Origin: Streptomyces sp. SCUT-3
GTDB lineage: Bacteria; Actinomycetota; Actinomycetes; Streptomycetales; Streptomycetaceae
Length of the DNA stretch: 64,000 nucleotides
Direction: 5' to 3'
Assembly: GCF_014083985.1 (NCBI RefSeq)
Contig: NZ_CP046907.1
Span: 248,001 to 312,000 of the forward strand
Shown: piece by piece, positions 8,025 through 15,819 of the stretch
Numbering within the stretch: the stretch's first letter is position 1
Layout of the letters: each line of letters begins with the position of its first letter
The notes under the pieces: generated by a model
Told to the model about the DNA's origin: nothing
The model's input: the letters and a program-made list of their open reading frames with translations, nothing else
Databases searched by the model: none
Program-made: the position numbers and the translations under genes

Positions 8025-8702
8025 TCAGTCTGCGGTCGCGGCGCCGACGGGCTTCGGCCCCGCACCCTCCCCGGCAGGGGCGGCGGCGCTTTCCTCCCGG
8101 TCGGCGCGCGCCGCGGCGCGGCGCCGCACGTACAGCGTGGAGGCGATGCCGAACAGCACCGCCAGGGCCAGCCCCAGCCAGGAGAACCGCTTGAGCCAGG
8201 CCTCCGCGACAATGCCGACCGTGTAGATCACCGCGGTCGTCCCGGCGGCCCAGACGATGCCGCCCAGGACGTTGGCGGTCAGGAACTTCCAGTACGGCAT
8301 GCGCAGTACACCGGCCAGCGGGCCGGCGAAGATGCGCAGCAGGGCGATGAAGCGGCCGAAGAAGACCGCCCACATGCCCCAGCGGTGGAAGGCCCGTTCC
8401 GCCTGGACGACCTGCACCGGCCCGAAGTGCTTGGGGAACCGTCTGGCCAGCCGGTCCAGGAGCGGCCGGCCGCCCTTGCGTCCGATGCTGTAGCCGATGG
8501 AGTCGCCGACGATGGCACCGGCCGTGGCGCAGGCGGCCACCAGCACCGGATCCACCACTCCCTGGGAGGACAGCAGGGCGGAGCTGACCAGGACGATCTC
8601 GCCGGGCAGCGGGATGCCCAGGCTCTCCAGGCCGATCACCACGCCGACCAGGACGTAGACGCCGAGCGGCGGGACGGCCTGGAGCCATTCTTGGACGTGC
8701 AC
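8025..8702 (-). CDS. DedA family membrane protein
   Basis: This is a 225-residue protein starting at a GTG (GAGAGGAC upstream). It has the DedA/VTT hallmarks: LESLGIPLPGEIVLV at 25-39, the re-entrant glycine-rich region AGAIVGDSIGYSIGRKGG, and FFGRFIALLRIFAGPLAGVLRM, with the conserved Arg residues that are essential in Escherichia coli YqjA/YghB. DedA proteins recycle undecaprenyl phosphate or move lipids across the membrane. The last 30 residues are a disordered Ala/Glu tail. A TVP38-type relative is encoded at 12480. Confidence 0.9.
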   Translation of the reverse strand: MHVQEWLQAVPPLGVYVLVGVVIGLESLGIPLPGEIVLVSSALLSSQGVVDPVLVAACATAGAIVGDSIGYSIGRKGGRPLLDRLARRFPKHFGPVQVVQAERAFHRWGMWAVFFGRFIALLRIFAGPLAGVLRMPYWKFLTANVLGGIVWAAGTTAVIYTVGIVAEAWLKRFSWLGLALAVLFGIASTLYVRRRAAARADREESAAAPAGEGAGPKPVGAATAD

Positions 8703-8870
8703 CTGCGCGGGTCCTCTCTACGGCGGGGCGGCGGGACTGCGGCGGGACGGCGGTCCGCGGCGGACGGCGGGCCGGCATCCCGGGCGGAACGTCGCTTTCG
8801 TCCGCCCTTGCGCGCGCAGACCCGCAGCGTAGCCGACCGCCGGCCGCCGGCCGGAGCCCCGCCTCCCCCG

Positions 8871-10289
8871 TCACAGCCAGGCGGGCACGGACCGCCCCCA
8901 GCGCACGGGCGGCTGCGCCCAGGTCCTCGGCCCTCCGTCGAAGGCCAGGGGCGGCAGGGCGTGGCGGATCCGGCCCAGCTCGCTGTCGGTCTCCGCCAGC
9001 CACCGCCGCGGGTCGCCCCCCTCGCCGGAGGGGGCCGGGCCGGTTCCGATGCCGTGCATCAGCCAGGACGCCGTCCGGGCGAGGGAGAGTTGCACCAGGC
9101 GTGACCCGCCGTACTCCGTCTGGTCGGTGACGGCCCGCAGGACGGCCGCCGCCATCAGGTAGCCGGAGCCGTGGTCCAGCGCCTGGGCCGGCAGCGCCCC
9201 CGGGACGCCGTCCGGGCCGGCCTCGGTCGCGGCGATGCCGGAGGCCGCCTGGACGAGACTGTCGAACCCGCGGCGCCCCGCCCAGGGGCCCTCGGTCCCC
9301 CAGGCGCGGATCTGCACCACGACCAGGCCGGGGCGGCGCTCGGCCATGTCGTGGGCGGACAGGCCGTACTCGTCCAGCGCTCCCGGGCGGTAGCCGGTGA
9401 CGACGACGTCGGCCAGGGCCAGCAGCTTCTCCAGGAGGGCCCGGTCCCCGCCGTCGGAGCGGTCCTCCAGGTCGAGCAGGGCGGAGCGCTTGCCGAACCC
9501 GGTGTCGGCGTGCTGGTCCTCGAGCTCGGGCAGCAGGGGCGAGTCGACGCGCAGCACGTCGGCACCGAGCAGGCCCAGGGTGCGGGTGGCCACCGGGCCC
9601 GCCAGCACCCGGGTCAGGTCCAGCACGCGCAGTCCGGCGGCCGGCAGCAGCGGACCGGACGGGGCGGGCGGCAGGGTCCGGGCGGGGGCGTCCGCGATCC
9701 GCTCCCGGGCCACCAGCGGCTGCGCGGCGGCCGCCCTCCCCTGCGGGTGGGCGTCCCACTCCTGCGGGGAGCGGACCGCGACCGCCAGGCCGCCGGCGGC
9801 GTACACCGCCTCCTCCACCGTGCGCGCCGGGAGGGCCTCGATCAGCTTCCCCACGACGTCCGGTCCGGCCCCGGCGGGTGCTCCGAGGGCGGCGAGCAGG
9901 CGGGCGCGGTGGTGCGGGTAGTTGGCGTGGGTGCGCACCCAGCCGTCGGCGGCCCGCCAGAACTTCGACAGCGGTGCGAAGGTGACGGCGGGCCGTCCGT
10001 CCAGGCGCAGGTGCCGTTCGCTGGTGAACGCGGTGGCCACCGCGCCGTCCTCGACCCGGACGGCGGGCACGGGGCCGCCGTTGCGGCGGGCCGCCAGTTC
10101 GGCGGCGGCCAGCGAGCAGGAGGTGACGCAGGCCCGGGCGAGGTCCATGACCGGCAGCGCCGACTGCAGGCCGTCCGCGGCTCCGCCGGCGGCAGGGGCC
10201 ACGCGCCGCAGGAGGTCGGGCGGCCCGTCCAGGGCGGCCCAGGCCTGCTCCTGCGCGGTCACCGGGCTGCGATCTTTTGTCATGGGCAT
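8871..10289 (-). CDS. CaiB/BaiF-type CoA-transferase
   Basis: This 472-residue class III CoA-transferase moves CoA between acyl-CoAs and free acids. The core begins near residue 225 with GLRVLDLTRVLAGPVATRTL, followed by LGADVLRVDSP. The conserved block LDLEDRSDGGD and LADVVVTGYRPGALDEYGL follow, and FDSLVQAASGIAATEA lies near the C-terminus. The first 200 residues are a poorly conserved copy of a similar fold, as in other long actinomycete members. The ATG at 10289 has GGGAG 7 nt upstream; other in-frame ATGs lie at 10292 and 10283. The substrate is unknown. Confidence 0.85.
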   Translation of the reverse strand: MPMTKDRSPVTAQEQAWAALDGPPDLLRRVAPAAGGAADGLQSALPVMDLARACVTSCSLAAAELAARRNGGPVPAVRVEDGAVATAFTSERHLRLDGRPAVTFAPLSKFWRAADGWVRTHANYPHHRARLLAALGAPAGAGPDVVGKLIEALPARTVEEAVYAAGGLAVAVRSPQEWDAHPQGRAAAAQPLVARERIADAPARTLPPAPSGPLLPAAGLRVLDLTRVLAGPVATRTLGLLGADVLRVDSPLLPELEDQHADTGFGKRSALLDLEDRSDGGDRALLEKLLALADVVVTGYRPGALDEYGLSAHDMAERRPGLVVVQIRAWGTEGPWAGRRGFDSLVQAASGIAATEAGPDGVPGALPAQALDHGSGYLMAAAVLRAVTDQTEYGGSRLVQLSLARTASWLMHGIGTGPAPSGEGGDPRRWLAETDSELGRIRHALPPLAFDGGPRTWAQPPVRWGRSVPAWL

Positions 10290-10507
10290 CATTGTGCTCC
10301 CGGCCGCGGCGGACGCTTCCGCCCGGACGCGGCATGTGTCGGGCCTCACGGCGCAGCCTTCCGCCCCACTCCCTGCCATTGAACCGCGGTCGTGGCGCAC
10401 CGGCACGGCCCCGGCTGTACCGCTTGGCACAGTTTTTCTCTCCCGGGGCCGCAGGTCCGCCCTCCCCGCGGGGCGCTGTCCTCTCCCCCGCGGCGGCGCG
10501 GCGCCGC

Positions 10508-11368
10508 TCAGCCGATGCCGAACGCGCCGGCCGGCGGCTGCGGGGACCGCACGGCGCGGGCGTCCGGCACCGGCCGGGCCCCGCCGACGAACCGCTCCAG
10601 CGCCGGCCCGTGCTCGACCCGCGCGGGGAAGGCGTCGCCCGCCGCCCGGCGGGCCAGCGCCCCGACGGGCAGCTCCCGGTGCCCGGCGACCAGCACCACG
10701 TTGCCGAACCGGCGGCCCCGCAGCACCGGCGGCTCGGCTACCAGGCACACGTGCCCGAACGCCTCCGCCAGCCCCGCCGTCTGAGGGCGCACGAAGTCGA
10801 ACGGGGCCCCGTCGGCGAGGTTGGCCGCGTACAGGCCGCCGGGGCGCAGGACCCGCGCGGCGTGCCGGGCGAACTCCAGCGAGGCCAGGCCGGCCGGGGT
10901 GCGCGAACCGTCGAAGACGTCGGCGATCAGCAGGTCGAAGGAGGCGTCCGGGAGGGTCTCCAGGACGGAACGGGCGTCCCCGACCCGCACGGTGACCGGC
11001 TGCCCGGACGGCAGGGGGAGGTGCTCGGCCACCAGGGCGGCCAGGGGGCCGTCCGCCTCGACGACGAGCTGGCGCGAGCCGGGCCGGACGGCCGCGACGT
11101 ACCGGGGCAGGGTCAGCGCACCGCCGCCGAGGTGGAGGACGTCCAGCGGGCGGCCCCCGGGCGCGGCGAGGTCGGCGACGTGCCCCATCCTGCGGACGTA
11201 CTCGAACTCCAGGTGCTCCGGGTCCCCGAGGTCGACGTAGGACTGCGGGGCCTCCTCGACGGTGAGCAGCCAGGCGTCCGGCCGGTCGATGTCCGGCATG
11301 AGCCTGGCCGTGCCGTAATCCGTGCGCCGCACCACCGGTACGGCCTGTTCCCACTGCTCCTCGTCCAC
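10508..11368 (-). CDS. Spermidine synthase-like methyltransferase-fold protein
   Basis: This 286-residue protein has the spermine/spermidine synthase fold. VLHLGGGALTLPRYV is the nucleotide loop, LVVEADGPL the acidic second strand, and VRVGDARSVLETLPD then FDLLIADVFDG form the catalytic block. The N-terminal beta domain is short (about residues 15-65). Streptomycetes carry several such proteins of unknown amine specificity, so spermidine synthesis is not claimed. The GTG at 11368 is the start that best fits the homologous region. Confidence 0.82.
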   Translation of the reverse strand: MDEEQWEQAVPVVRRTDYGTARLMPDIDRPDAWLLTVEEAPQSYVDLGDPEHLEFEYVRRMGHVADLAAPGGRPLDVLHLGGGALTLPRYVAAVRPGSRQLVVEADGPLAALVAEHLPLPSGQPVTVRVGDARSVLETLPDASFDLLIADVFDGSRTPAGLASLEFARHAARVLRPGGLYAANLADGAPFDFVRPQTAGLAEAFGHVCLVAEPPVLRGRRFGNVVLVAGHRELPVGALARRAAGDAFPARVEHGPALERFVGGARPVPDARAVRSPQPPAGAFGIG

Positions 11369-11502
11369 CGGCCCATTGTCCCGCCCCGGCCCTCCCCCTG
11401 GCCGACCGCCCGCGACCGCCCCCCTCCGCCCGGACGTGCACCCCTCACCGGACCGCCCGCACACCGTCGGCGGGCCCGCACCCAAAGCATTCCGGGCAGA
11501 CC

Positions 11503-12321
11503 TCACGAGGCGTCGTTGCAGAGTTCGGCCTTGTGGACCTTCGCACCGGTTCCGACGATCTCCATCCTCGACGATGCGGCCCTGGCGAAAGATTTCGGCG
11601 CGCTCCCCTCCTCCAGGGACGTCTGCGTGCGCATCCACTCCACTCCCCTGGTGTCGGTGAAATGCATGGAAACGGGAGCCCAAACACCTTCTTCACCGGA
11701 AAGCGTCTCCGACTCCCCTCCTTCCTCCCGGAAGTACCCCCGATGCAGTTCGGATTCTTGGTACTCGATGTGGGAACAGGGAGGGATGCTGCTCAACGAC
11801 ATGACCCACACCTCGCTCCGTATCTCGCCGTCGGGGCTTTTTCCGGTGATCTCAACGGCGATGCTCGCGCGGGGAACCGGGTCGGGCGACCTGTTCAGTA
11901 TGTGGAGGGCCCCCGACCCGTCACCCGCGGAGGGGAGCGTTCCCGTACCACCCCACTTGAAGGCGGAACCGCCGCCGCCCCAGTACGTCACCTTCGCCGC
12001 TTGATTCCGGACCCGGCGGACGTCTTCTTCTTCGGACTGGGACAGTTGGTCTTTTGCCGTCTGCTGACTCCAGTACGTGGCGACGGCCTGAGCCCAGAGC
12101 CCTCCTACGGCAGCAACGGCGGCGAGCACCGTCCCGGCAACGGCGACGACGTGCGTCCAGCCGACCCGCCGCGCCCGTTGCCAGGCGTGTCGCACTTGCG
12201 AGGTCCCGGCGTCGGAAACCGCCTCAAAACGCTCCTTGCGCAGCCGTGCTCGGATGCGGTTCGGAGCCGACCGTTGCCGTGCGAGACGCAGTCGGCTCTG
12301 TCTCTGTGATCCGTTGGTCAC
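11503..12321 (-). CDS. Hypothetical membrane-anchored protein, lower GC
   Basis: This protein of 272 residues starts at a GTG preceded by GGGAGGGACC. It has a basic N-terminus (RQSRLRLARQRSAPNRIR), one hydrophobic segment at about 58-80 (VVAVAGTVLAAVAAVGG) and an extracytoplasmic domain of about 190 residues. That domain contains GALHILNRSPDPVPRASIAVEI and SIPPCSHIEY, suggestive of a beta-sandwich. I recognise no family. Base composition is visibly lower in GC than its neighbours, consistent with recent acquisition. Confidence 0.7.
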   Translation of the reverse strand: MTNGSQRQSRLRLARQRSAPNRIRARLRKERFEAVSDAGTSQVRHAWQRARRVGWTHVVAVAGTVLAAVAAVGGLWAQAVATYWSQQTAKDQLSQSEEEDVRRVRNQAAKVTYWGGGGSAFKWGGTGTLPSAGDGSGALHILNRSPDPVPRASIAVEITGKSPDGEIRSEVWVMSLSSIPPCSHIEYQESELHRGYFREEGGESETLSGEEGVWAPVSMHFTDTRGVEWMRTQTSLEEGSAPKSFARAASSRMEIVGTGAKVHKAELCNDAS

Positions 12322-12479
12322 TGGTCCCTCCCGATGCGTCAGAGGTTTCGACCTTGATCATCCATGACTTCCGGTGGCCCGGTGACCCCTTTGACGAGAG
12401 GCGGGCGGGGCGCGCGGGGGCGTGTGAAGGTGCGCACATCCCCTCGGCGGCGGCGCGCCGGGGCGGTTACGCTCCCTGA

Positions 12480-13244
12480 ATGCCCGACCACGCCGTGACG
12501 GTCCGCCCCGACGACCTCGCCGTGCCGTTCCGCCCCGGGCCGGCAGGGCTCGTTCGCGCGGACGGGCTCGGTGCCCGCTGTTCCCGCGCCCTGCTCTCCC
12601 CCTGGTCACGGCTGGCGCTCCTCGTCACCCTGTTGGCCGCCGCGGCGTCCTCGGCCGTGGTGTGGGAGCCGCAGCGGCTGCTGTCCGGCGACGCGGTGCT
12701 GTGGACCGGTCCCGCCGCGCTGGCGCTGTTCGCCCTCGTCTACGGACTGTGCACCCTCGCCTTCGTCCCCAAGCCGCTGCTGAACGTGGCCGCGGGGGCG
12801 CTGTTCGGCACCCAGGCCGGGCTGCCGCTGGCCGTGGCGGGCACGACCCTGGGCGCCTTCCTGGCGTTCGGGCTGGGCCGCGCCCTGGGGCGGGACGCGC
12901 TGCGGCCGATGCTGCGGGGCAAGGTGGCGGCCGCGCTGGACCGGCAGCTGAGCCGGCACGGCTTCCGCAGCGTGCTGCTGATGCGCCTGCTGCCCGGGGT
13001 GCCGTTCGCCGCGGCGAACTACGGCGCGGCGCTGTCCTCGACGCGCTGCGCGCCGTTCCTGGTGGCCACGGCGGTGGGCGTGGTGCCGAACACGGCGGCG
13101 TACGTCCTGGCCGGAAGCCGTGCCGACACCCCGGGCTCCCCGGTGTTCTGGATCTCCCTGGGCGCGATCGCCGTCACCTCCGTGCTGACCGCAGTGGCCG
13201 GGTGGCGCGCCCACGTCCGGCACCGCCGCGCCCGGACGGCCTGA
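12480..13244 (+). CDS. TVP38/TMEM64 family membrane protein (VTT domain)
   Basis: This 254-residue protein is distantly related to DedA. The VTT domain runs from about 85 to 215. It has FVPKPLLNVAAGALFG, GTTLGAFLAFGLGRALGRD, LLMRLLPGVPFAAANYGAAL and VVPNTAAYVLAG, the usual re-entrant-loop blocks. The family is linked to lipid scrambling or flipping, but bacterial substrates are unproven. The N-terminal 40 residues are cytoplasmic and variable. It is convergent with the flippase gene, across a tandem repeat that includes its stop codon. Confidence 0.88.
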   Translation: MPDHAVTVRPDDLAVPFRPGPAGLVRADGLGARCSRALLSPWSRLALLVTLLAAAASSAVVWEPQRLLSGDAVLWTGPAALALFALVYGLCTLAFVPKPLLNVAAGALFGTQAGLPLAVAGTTLGAFLAFGLGRALGRDALRPMLRGKVAAALDRQLSRHGFRSVLLMRLLPGVPFAAANYGAALSSTRCAPFLVATAVGVVPNTAAYVLAGSRADTPGSPVFWISLGAIAVTSVLTAVAGWRAHVRHRRARTA

Positions 13245-13296
13245 CCGGCCCCGGACGGCCCGACCTCCCGGACGGCCCGACCGCCCCGGACGGCCC
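13231..13296. repeat. Four tandem copies of CCGGACGGCC
   Basis: Copies start at 13232, 13251, 13268 and 13286 (spacing 19, 17 and 18 bp). The array covers the last codons and stop of the TVP38 gene and the convergent intergenic gap. Slippage is likely, and the copies can also pair as GC-rich hairpins that may help termination. Confidence 0.65.
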
Positions 13297-13336
13297 AATC
13301 GGCCCCGTGCGGCCGCGCCTCCGTGCGCCGCCGCGG

Positions 13337-14449
13337 TCAACGGGGCGGCGCCGGCCCGGCGCCGCCCGCACCGCCCCGCCGCTCCTCGGGAACCCCGGCG
13401 GGACCCAGCGTCACGCCGAGCCAGCTCGCCCATCCGACCGGCTGCAGCGCCCAGTAGCTGATCGCCCGGTAGAGGAAGGTGGCGGCGAACGCCTGCCCCG
13501 GGGGCAGGCCTTGGGCGACCAGCAGCGCCGACAGGCTCGCCTCGACGATCCCCAGGCTCCCGGGGGTCAGGCGCAGGCTGCCCGTGACCTGCGTGAGGGC
13601 GTACGAGAGCAGGAGGCCGTGCCAGGGCACGGCGATGCCCAGCGCCCACAGGACGGCCGCCAGGCACGCGCCGTCGAACACCCAGTTGCCCAAGGAGTAG
13701 GCGAACGGCCGCACCCACGGCAGGAACCCGGGCTGTACGCTGCGGGCCCGGCCGGCCAGGCGCACCAGTGCCGTCTCGGCCTCCCGGACCCGCCGGAACC
13801 GCCTCCCCAGGGCGGTCACCGCGTTGTGCACCGCACGGCGGGAGCCCGCGAACCGGAACAGGCCCAGGACGAGGGCCGCCGTGCCGGCCACCGCCGCCAG
13901 CAGGCCGAGCACCGGGCGCACGAAGGCGTCCGGCCCGGTCGAGCCGGCCGCGAGCACACCGGCCACCAGGAGGACGAACAGGCTGACCACCGCCAGTGCT
14001 CCGGCCACCGCCAGCACGGCGGCCGCGAGCGCCTGTTCCACGCCCCGGCGGCGCATCTGGCGGAAGACCCACGCCGTCGCGAAGGCCGCCCCGCCCGGCA
14101 GGGCGCCGGCCACGGCGTTGGCTGCCGCGACGACGGCGGTCGTCAGCCCCATGCCCCACCGGACGCCGCCGGTCCGCAGCAGCCAGCGCTGCACGGCGGC
14201 GAAGCACACGACGGACACGGCCTCGCACGCCGCGGCGAGCAGCAGCCCGGGGCGGCTGACCTCGGTGACGATGCGGTACGCCTCCACCAGTTCGCGGTGC
14301 CTGGACCGGGCGACCAGCACTGCGGCCGTCAGGAGGACGGCGGCACCCAGCCACCGCACCGGGCCGAGCCACCGCAGCGGGCCCGGCCGGGCGGGCCGGG
14401 CCTGTTCGGGCCCGTCGTTCGCAGCCCGGTCCCCCGCAGGTCGCGGCAC
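13337..14449 (-). CDS. Lysylphosphatidylglycerol-synthase-like flippase domain protein
   Basis: This 370-residue integral membrane protein has about eight hydrophobic segments and matches the flippase half of MprF (UPF0104). Characteristic pieces are AANAVAGALPGGAAFATAWVFRQM, here in two parts, and RLTPGSLGIVEASL plus FLYRAISYWALQP near the C-terminus. The aminoacyl-transferase domain of MprF is absent, so it may move a lipid or polyprenyl-linked substrate but cannot make lysyl lipid. The GTG at 14449 lies 6 nt after the phosphatase stop, and GGAGG overlaps that stop, so translation is coupled. Confidence 0.85.
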   Translation of the reverse strand: MPRPAGDRAANDGPEQARPARPGPLRWLGPVRWLGAAVLLTAAVLVARSRHRELVEAYRIVTEVSRPGLLLAAACEAVSVVCFAAVQRWLLRTGGVRWGMGLTTAVVAAANAVAGALPGGAAFATAWVFRQMRRRGVEQALAAAVLAVAGALAVVSLFVLLVAGVLAAGSTGPDAFVRPVLGLLAAVAGTAALVLGLFRFAGSRRAVHNAVTALGRRFRRVREAETALVRLAGRARSVQPGFLPWVRPFAYSLGNWVFDGACLAAVLWALGIAVPWHGLLLSYALTQVTGSLRLTPGSLGIVEASLSALLVAQGLPPGQAFAATFLYRAISYWALQPVGWASWLGVTLGPAGVPEERRGGAGGAGPAPPR

Positions 14450-14455
14450 GGCGGG

Positions 14456-15634
14456 TCACCTCCGGGGGTCGTCGGCGCGCGACGCGGACGGGCGGGGACG
14501 GCCGCGGGGTCCTCGGGACCGCGAGCCGGCCCCGGGCGGGGCCGGGCCGGACCGGTGGCGGGTGAGGGCGAGGAGCGCGACGTCGTCGGTGAGCCCCCCG
14601 GCGGCGTGCCGGTCGAGGTCGGCGAGGAGTGCGTCCAGGACGCGGCCGGGGTCCGGCGGGAGGGGGCGGGACAGCGCGGGGACGGGGTCGTAGAAGGTCC
14701 CGTCGCGGTCGCGGGCCTCGGTCACTCCGTCGGTGAACAGCACCAGGACCGCGTCCTCCGGCAGGTCGTACCGGTCGACCGTCACCGGGGCCCTCGGGCC
14801 GCCCAGGTCGGCGAGGCCCAGGGGCAGCGCCGGGACGGCCGGCTCCAGCGGGCGCACCAGGCCGCGGTGGACCAGCAGCGGCGCGGGGTGGCCCCGGTTG
14901 ACCACGCGCAGCACGGTGCCGCCGACGGGCAGCTCGGCGACGACCGCGGTGGCGAACGTCTCCCCCTCCGCCCCGTCGGGCGGGGTGTTCAGCCGCCGCA
15001 TCCGCTCCTCCAGGCGGCGGACCACCGCGGGCAGGTCGGGCAGGTGGACGGCGGCCTCGTCGAAGGCGCCGAGCAGCGCGTTGACGGCCCGGACCGCGCC
15101 CAGGCCCTTGCCCCGGACGTCGCCGATCATCAGCCGCACGCCGTGGCGGGTGGCGTGGACGGCGTACAGGTCGCCGCCGACCGCGGCCTCGCGGGCGGCG
15201 GCCTGGTAGCGGGCGGCCACGGTCAGCGGCCCGACCCGGCCGGCCGGGGCGGGCAGCACCGCGCGCTGGACGGCCTCGGCCACCTCGCGGGCGGTGCGCA
15301 GCTGCTGCCGGTCGCGGGCCATCACCCGGTTGAGGAAGACGGCCAGCACGGTCAGCACGACGATGCTCGCGAAGGGCACGGCCTCGGAGGCGCTGAACAG
15401 GTCCCTGCCCTCCAGCACCACGTCGAGCAGGCCGGTGACGACCGCGGCCGCGCCGACGGCGAGGGTTCCGCGCCGGGAGAGGACGGGCGCGGCCATCACG
15501 GGGGCGGCCGCCAGCAGCGGGAAGGTGCTCACGTCCGGCGGAGTGAGCAGGTCGAGCCCGAGCGAGCCGACGAGCACCGCGGCGGGCAGCCACCGGAGCC
15601 ACCGCTTCCCGGTGGGCGTGCCGTCGTGTCCCAT
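14456..15634 (-). CDS. Membrane-anchored SpoIIE-type (PP2C) serine phosphatase
   Basis: This protein of 392 residues has four hydrophobic segments in the first 105 (starting [17 protein letters not shown]). A linker helix and a SpoIIE/PP2C catalytic domain follow (about 145-365). Metal-binding motifs are complete: [41 protein letters not shown] and [10 protein letters not shown]. Such phosphatases usually dephosphorylate anti-anti-sigma factors in partner-switching systems. No STAS or anti-sigma gene is adjacent, so the target is unknown. It is followed directly by the flippase-like gene and is divergent from the P-type ATPase. Confidence 0.9.
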   Translation of the reverse strand: MGHDGTPTGKRWLRWLPAAVLVGSLGLDLLTPPDVSTFPLLAAAPVMAAPVLSRRGTLAVGAAAVVTGLLDVVLEGRDLFSASEAVPFASIVVLTVLAVFLNRVMARDRQQLRTAREVAEAVQRAVLPAPAGRVGPLTVAARYQAAAREAAVGGDLYAVHATRHGVRLMIGDVRGKGLGAVRAVNALLGAFDEAAVHLPDLPAVVRRLEERMRRLNTPPDGAEGETFATAVVAELPVGGTVLRVVNRGHPAPLLVHRGLVRPLEPAVPALPLGLADLGGPRAPVTVDRYDLPEDAVLVLFTDGVTEARDRDGTFYDPVPALSRPLPPDPGRVLDALLADLDRHAAGGLTDDVALLALTRHRSGPAPPGAGSRSRGPRGRPRPSASRADDPRR

Positions 15635-15819
15635 GGCCCCGCGTTCCCTCGACGACCTCGAAGAGCCCCGGCTTCCAGTCTGGGGCGGCTCCCCGGCCCC
15701 GGCGACCCGGGCGGGCCGTGCGGGAGGCCCCGCGCGGTCCTCCTGCGGCTGCGAGGGGCCCGCCCCTGCCGGACAGTGGGAAGTCCGGTGCGGATGCCCC
15801 GCGGAGTACGGAGGTGCAC

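Noticed and set aside
8871-11441. A long minus-strand frame joining the spermidine-synthase region to the CoA-transferase
   Set aside because: The upstream part is an antisense-like shadow frame; a ribosome binding site and homology place the CoA-transferase start at 10289.
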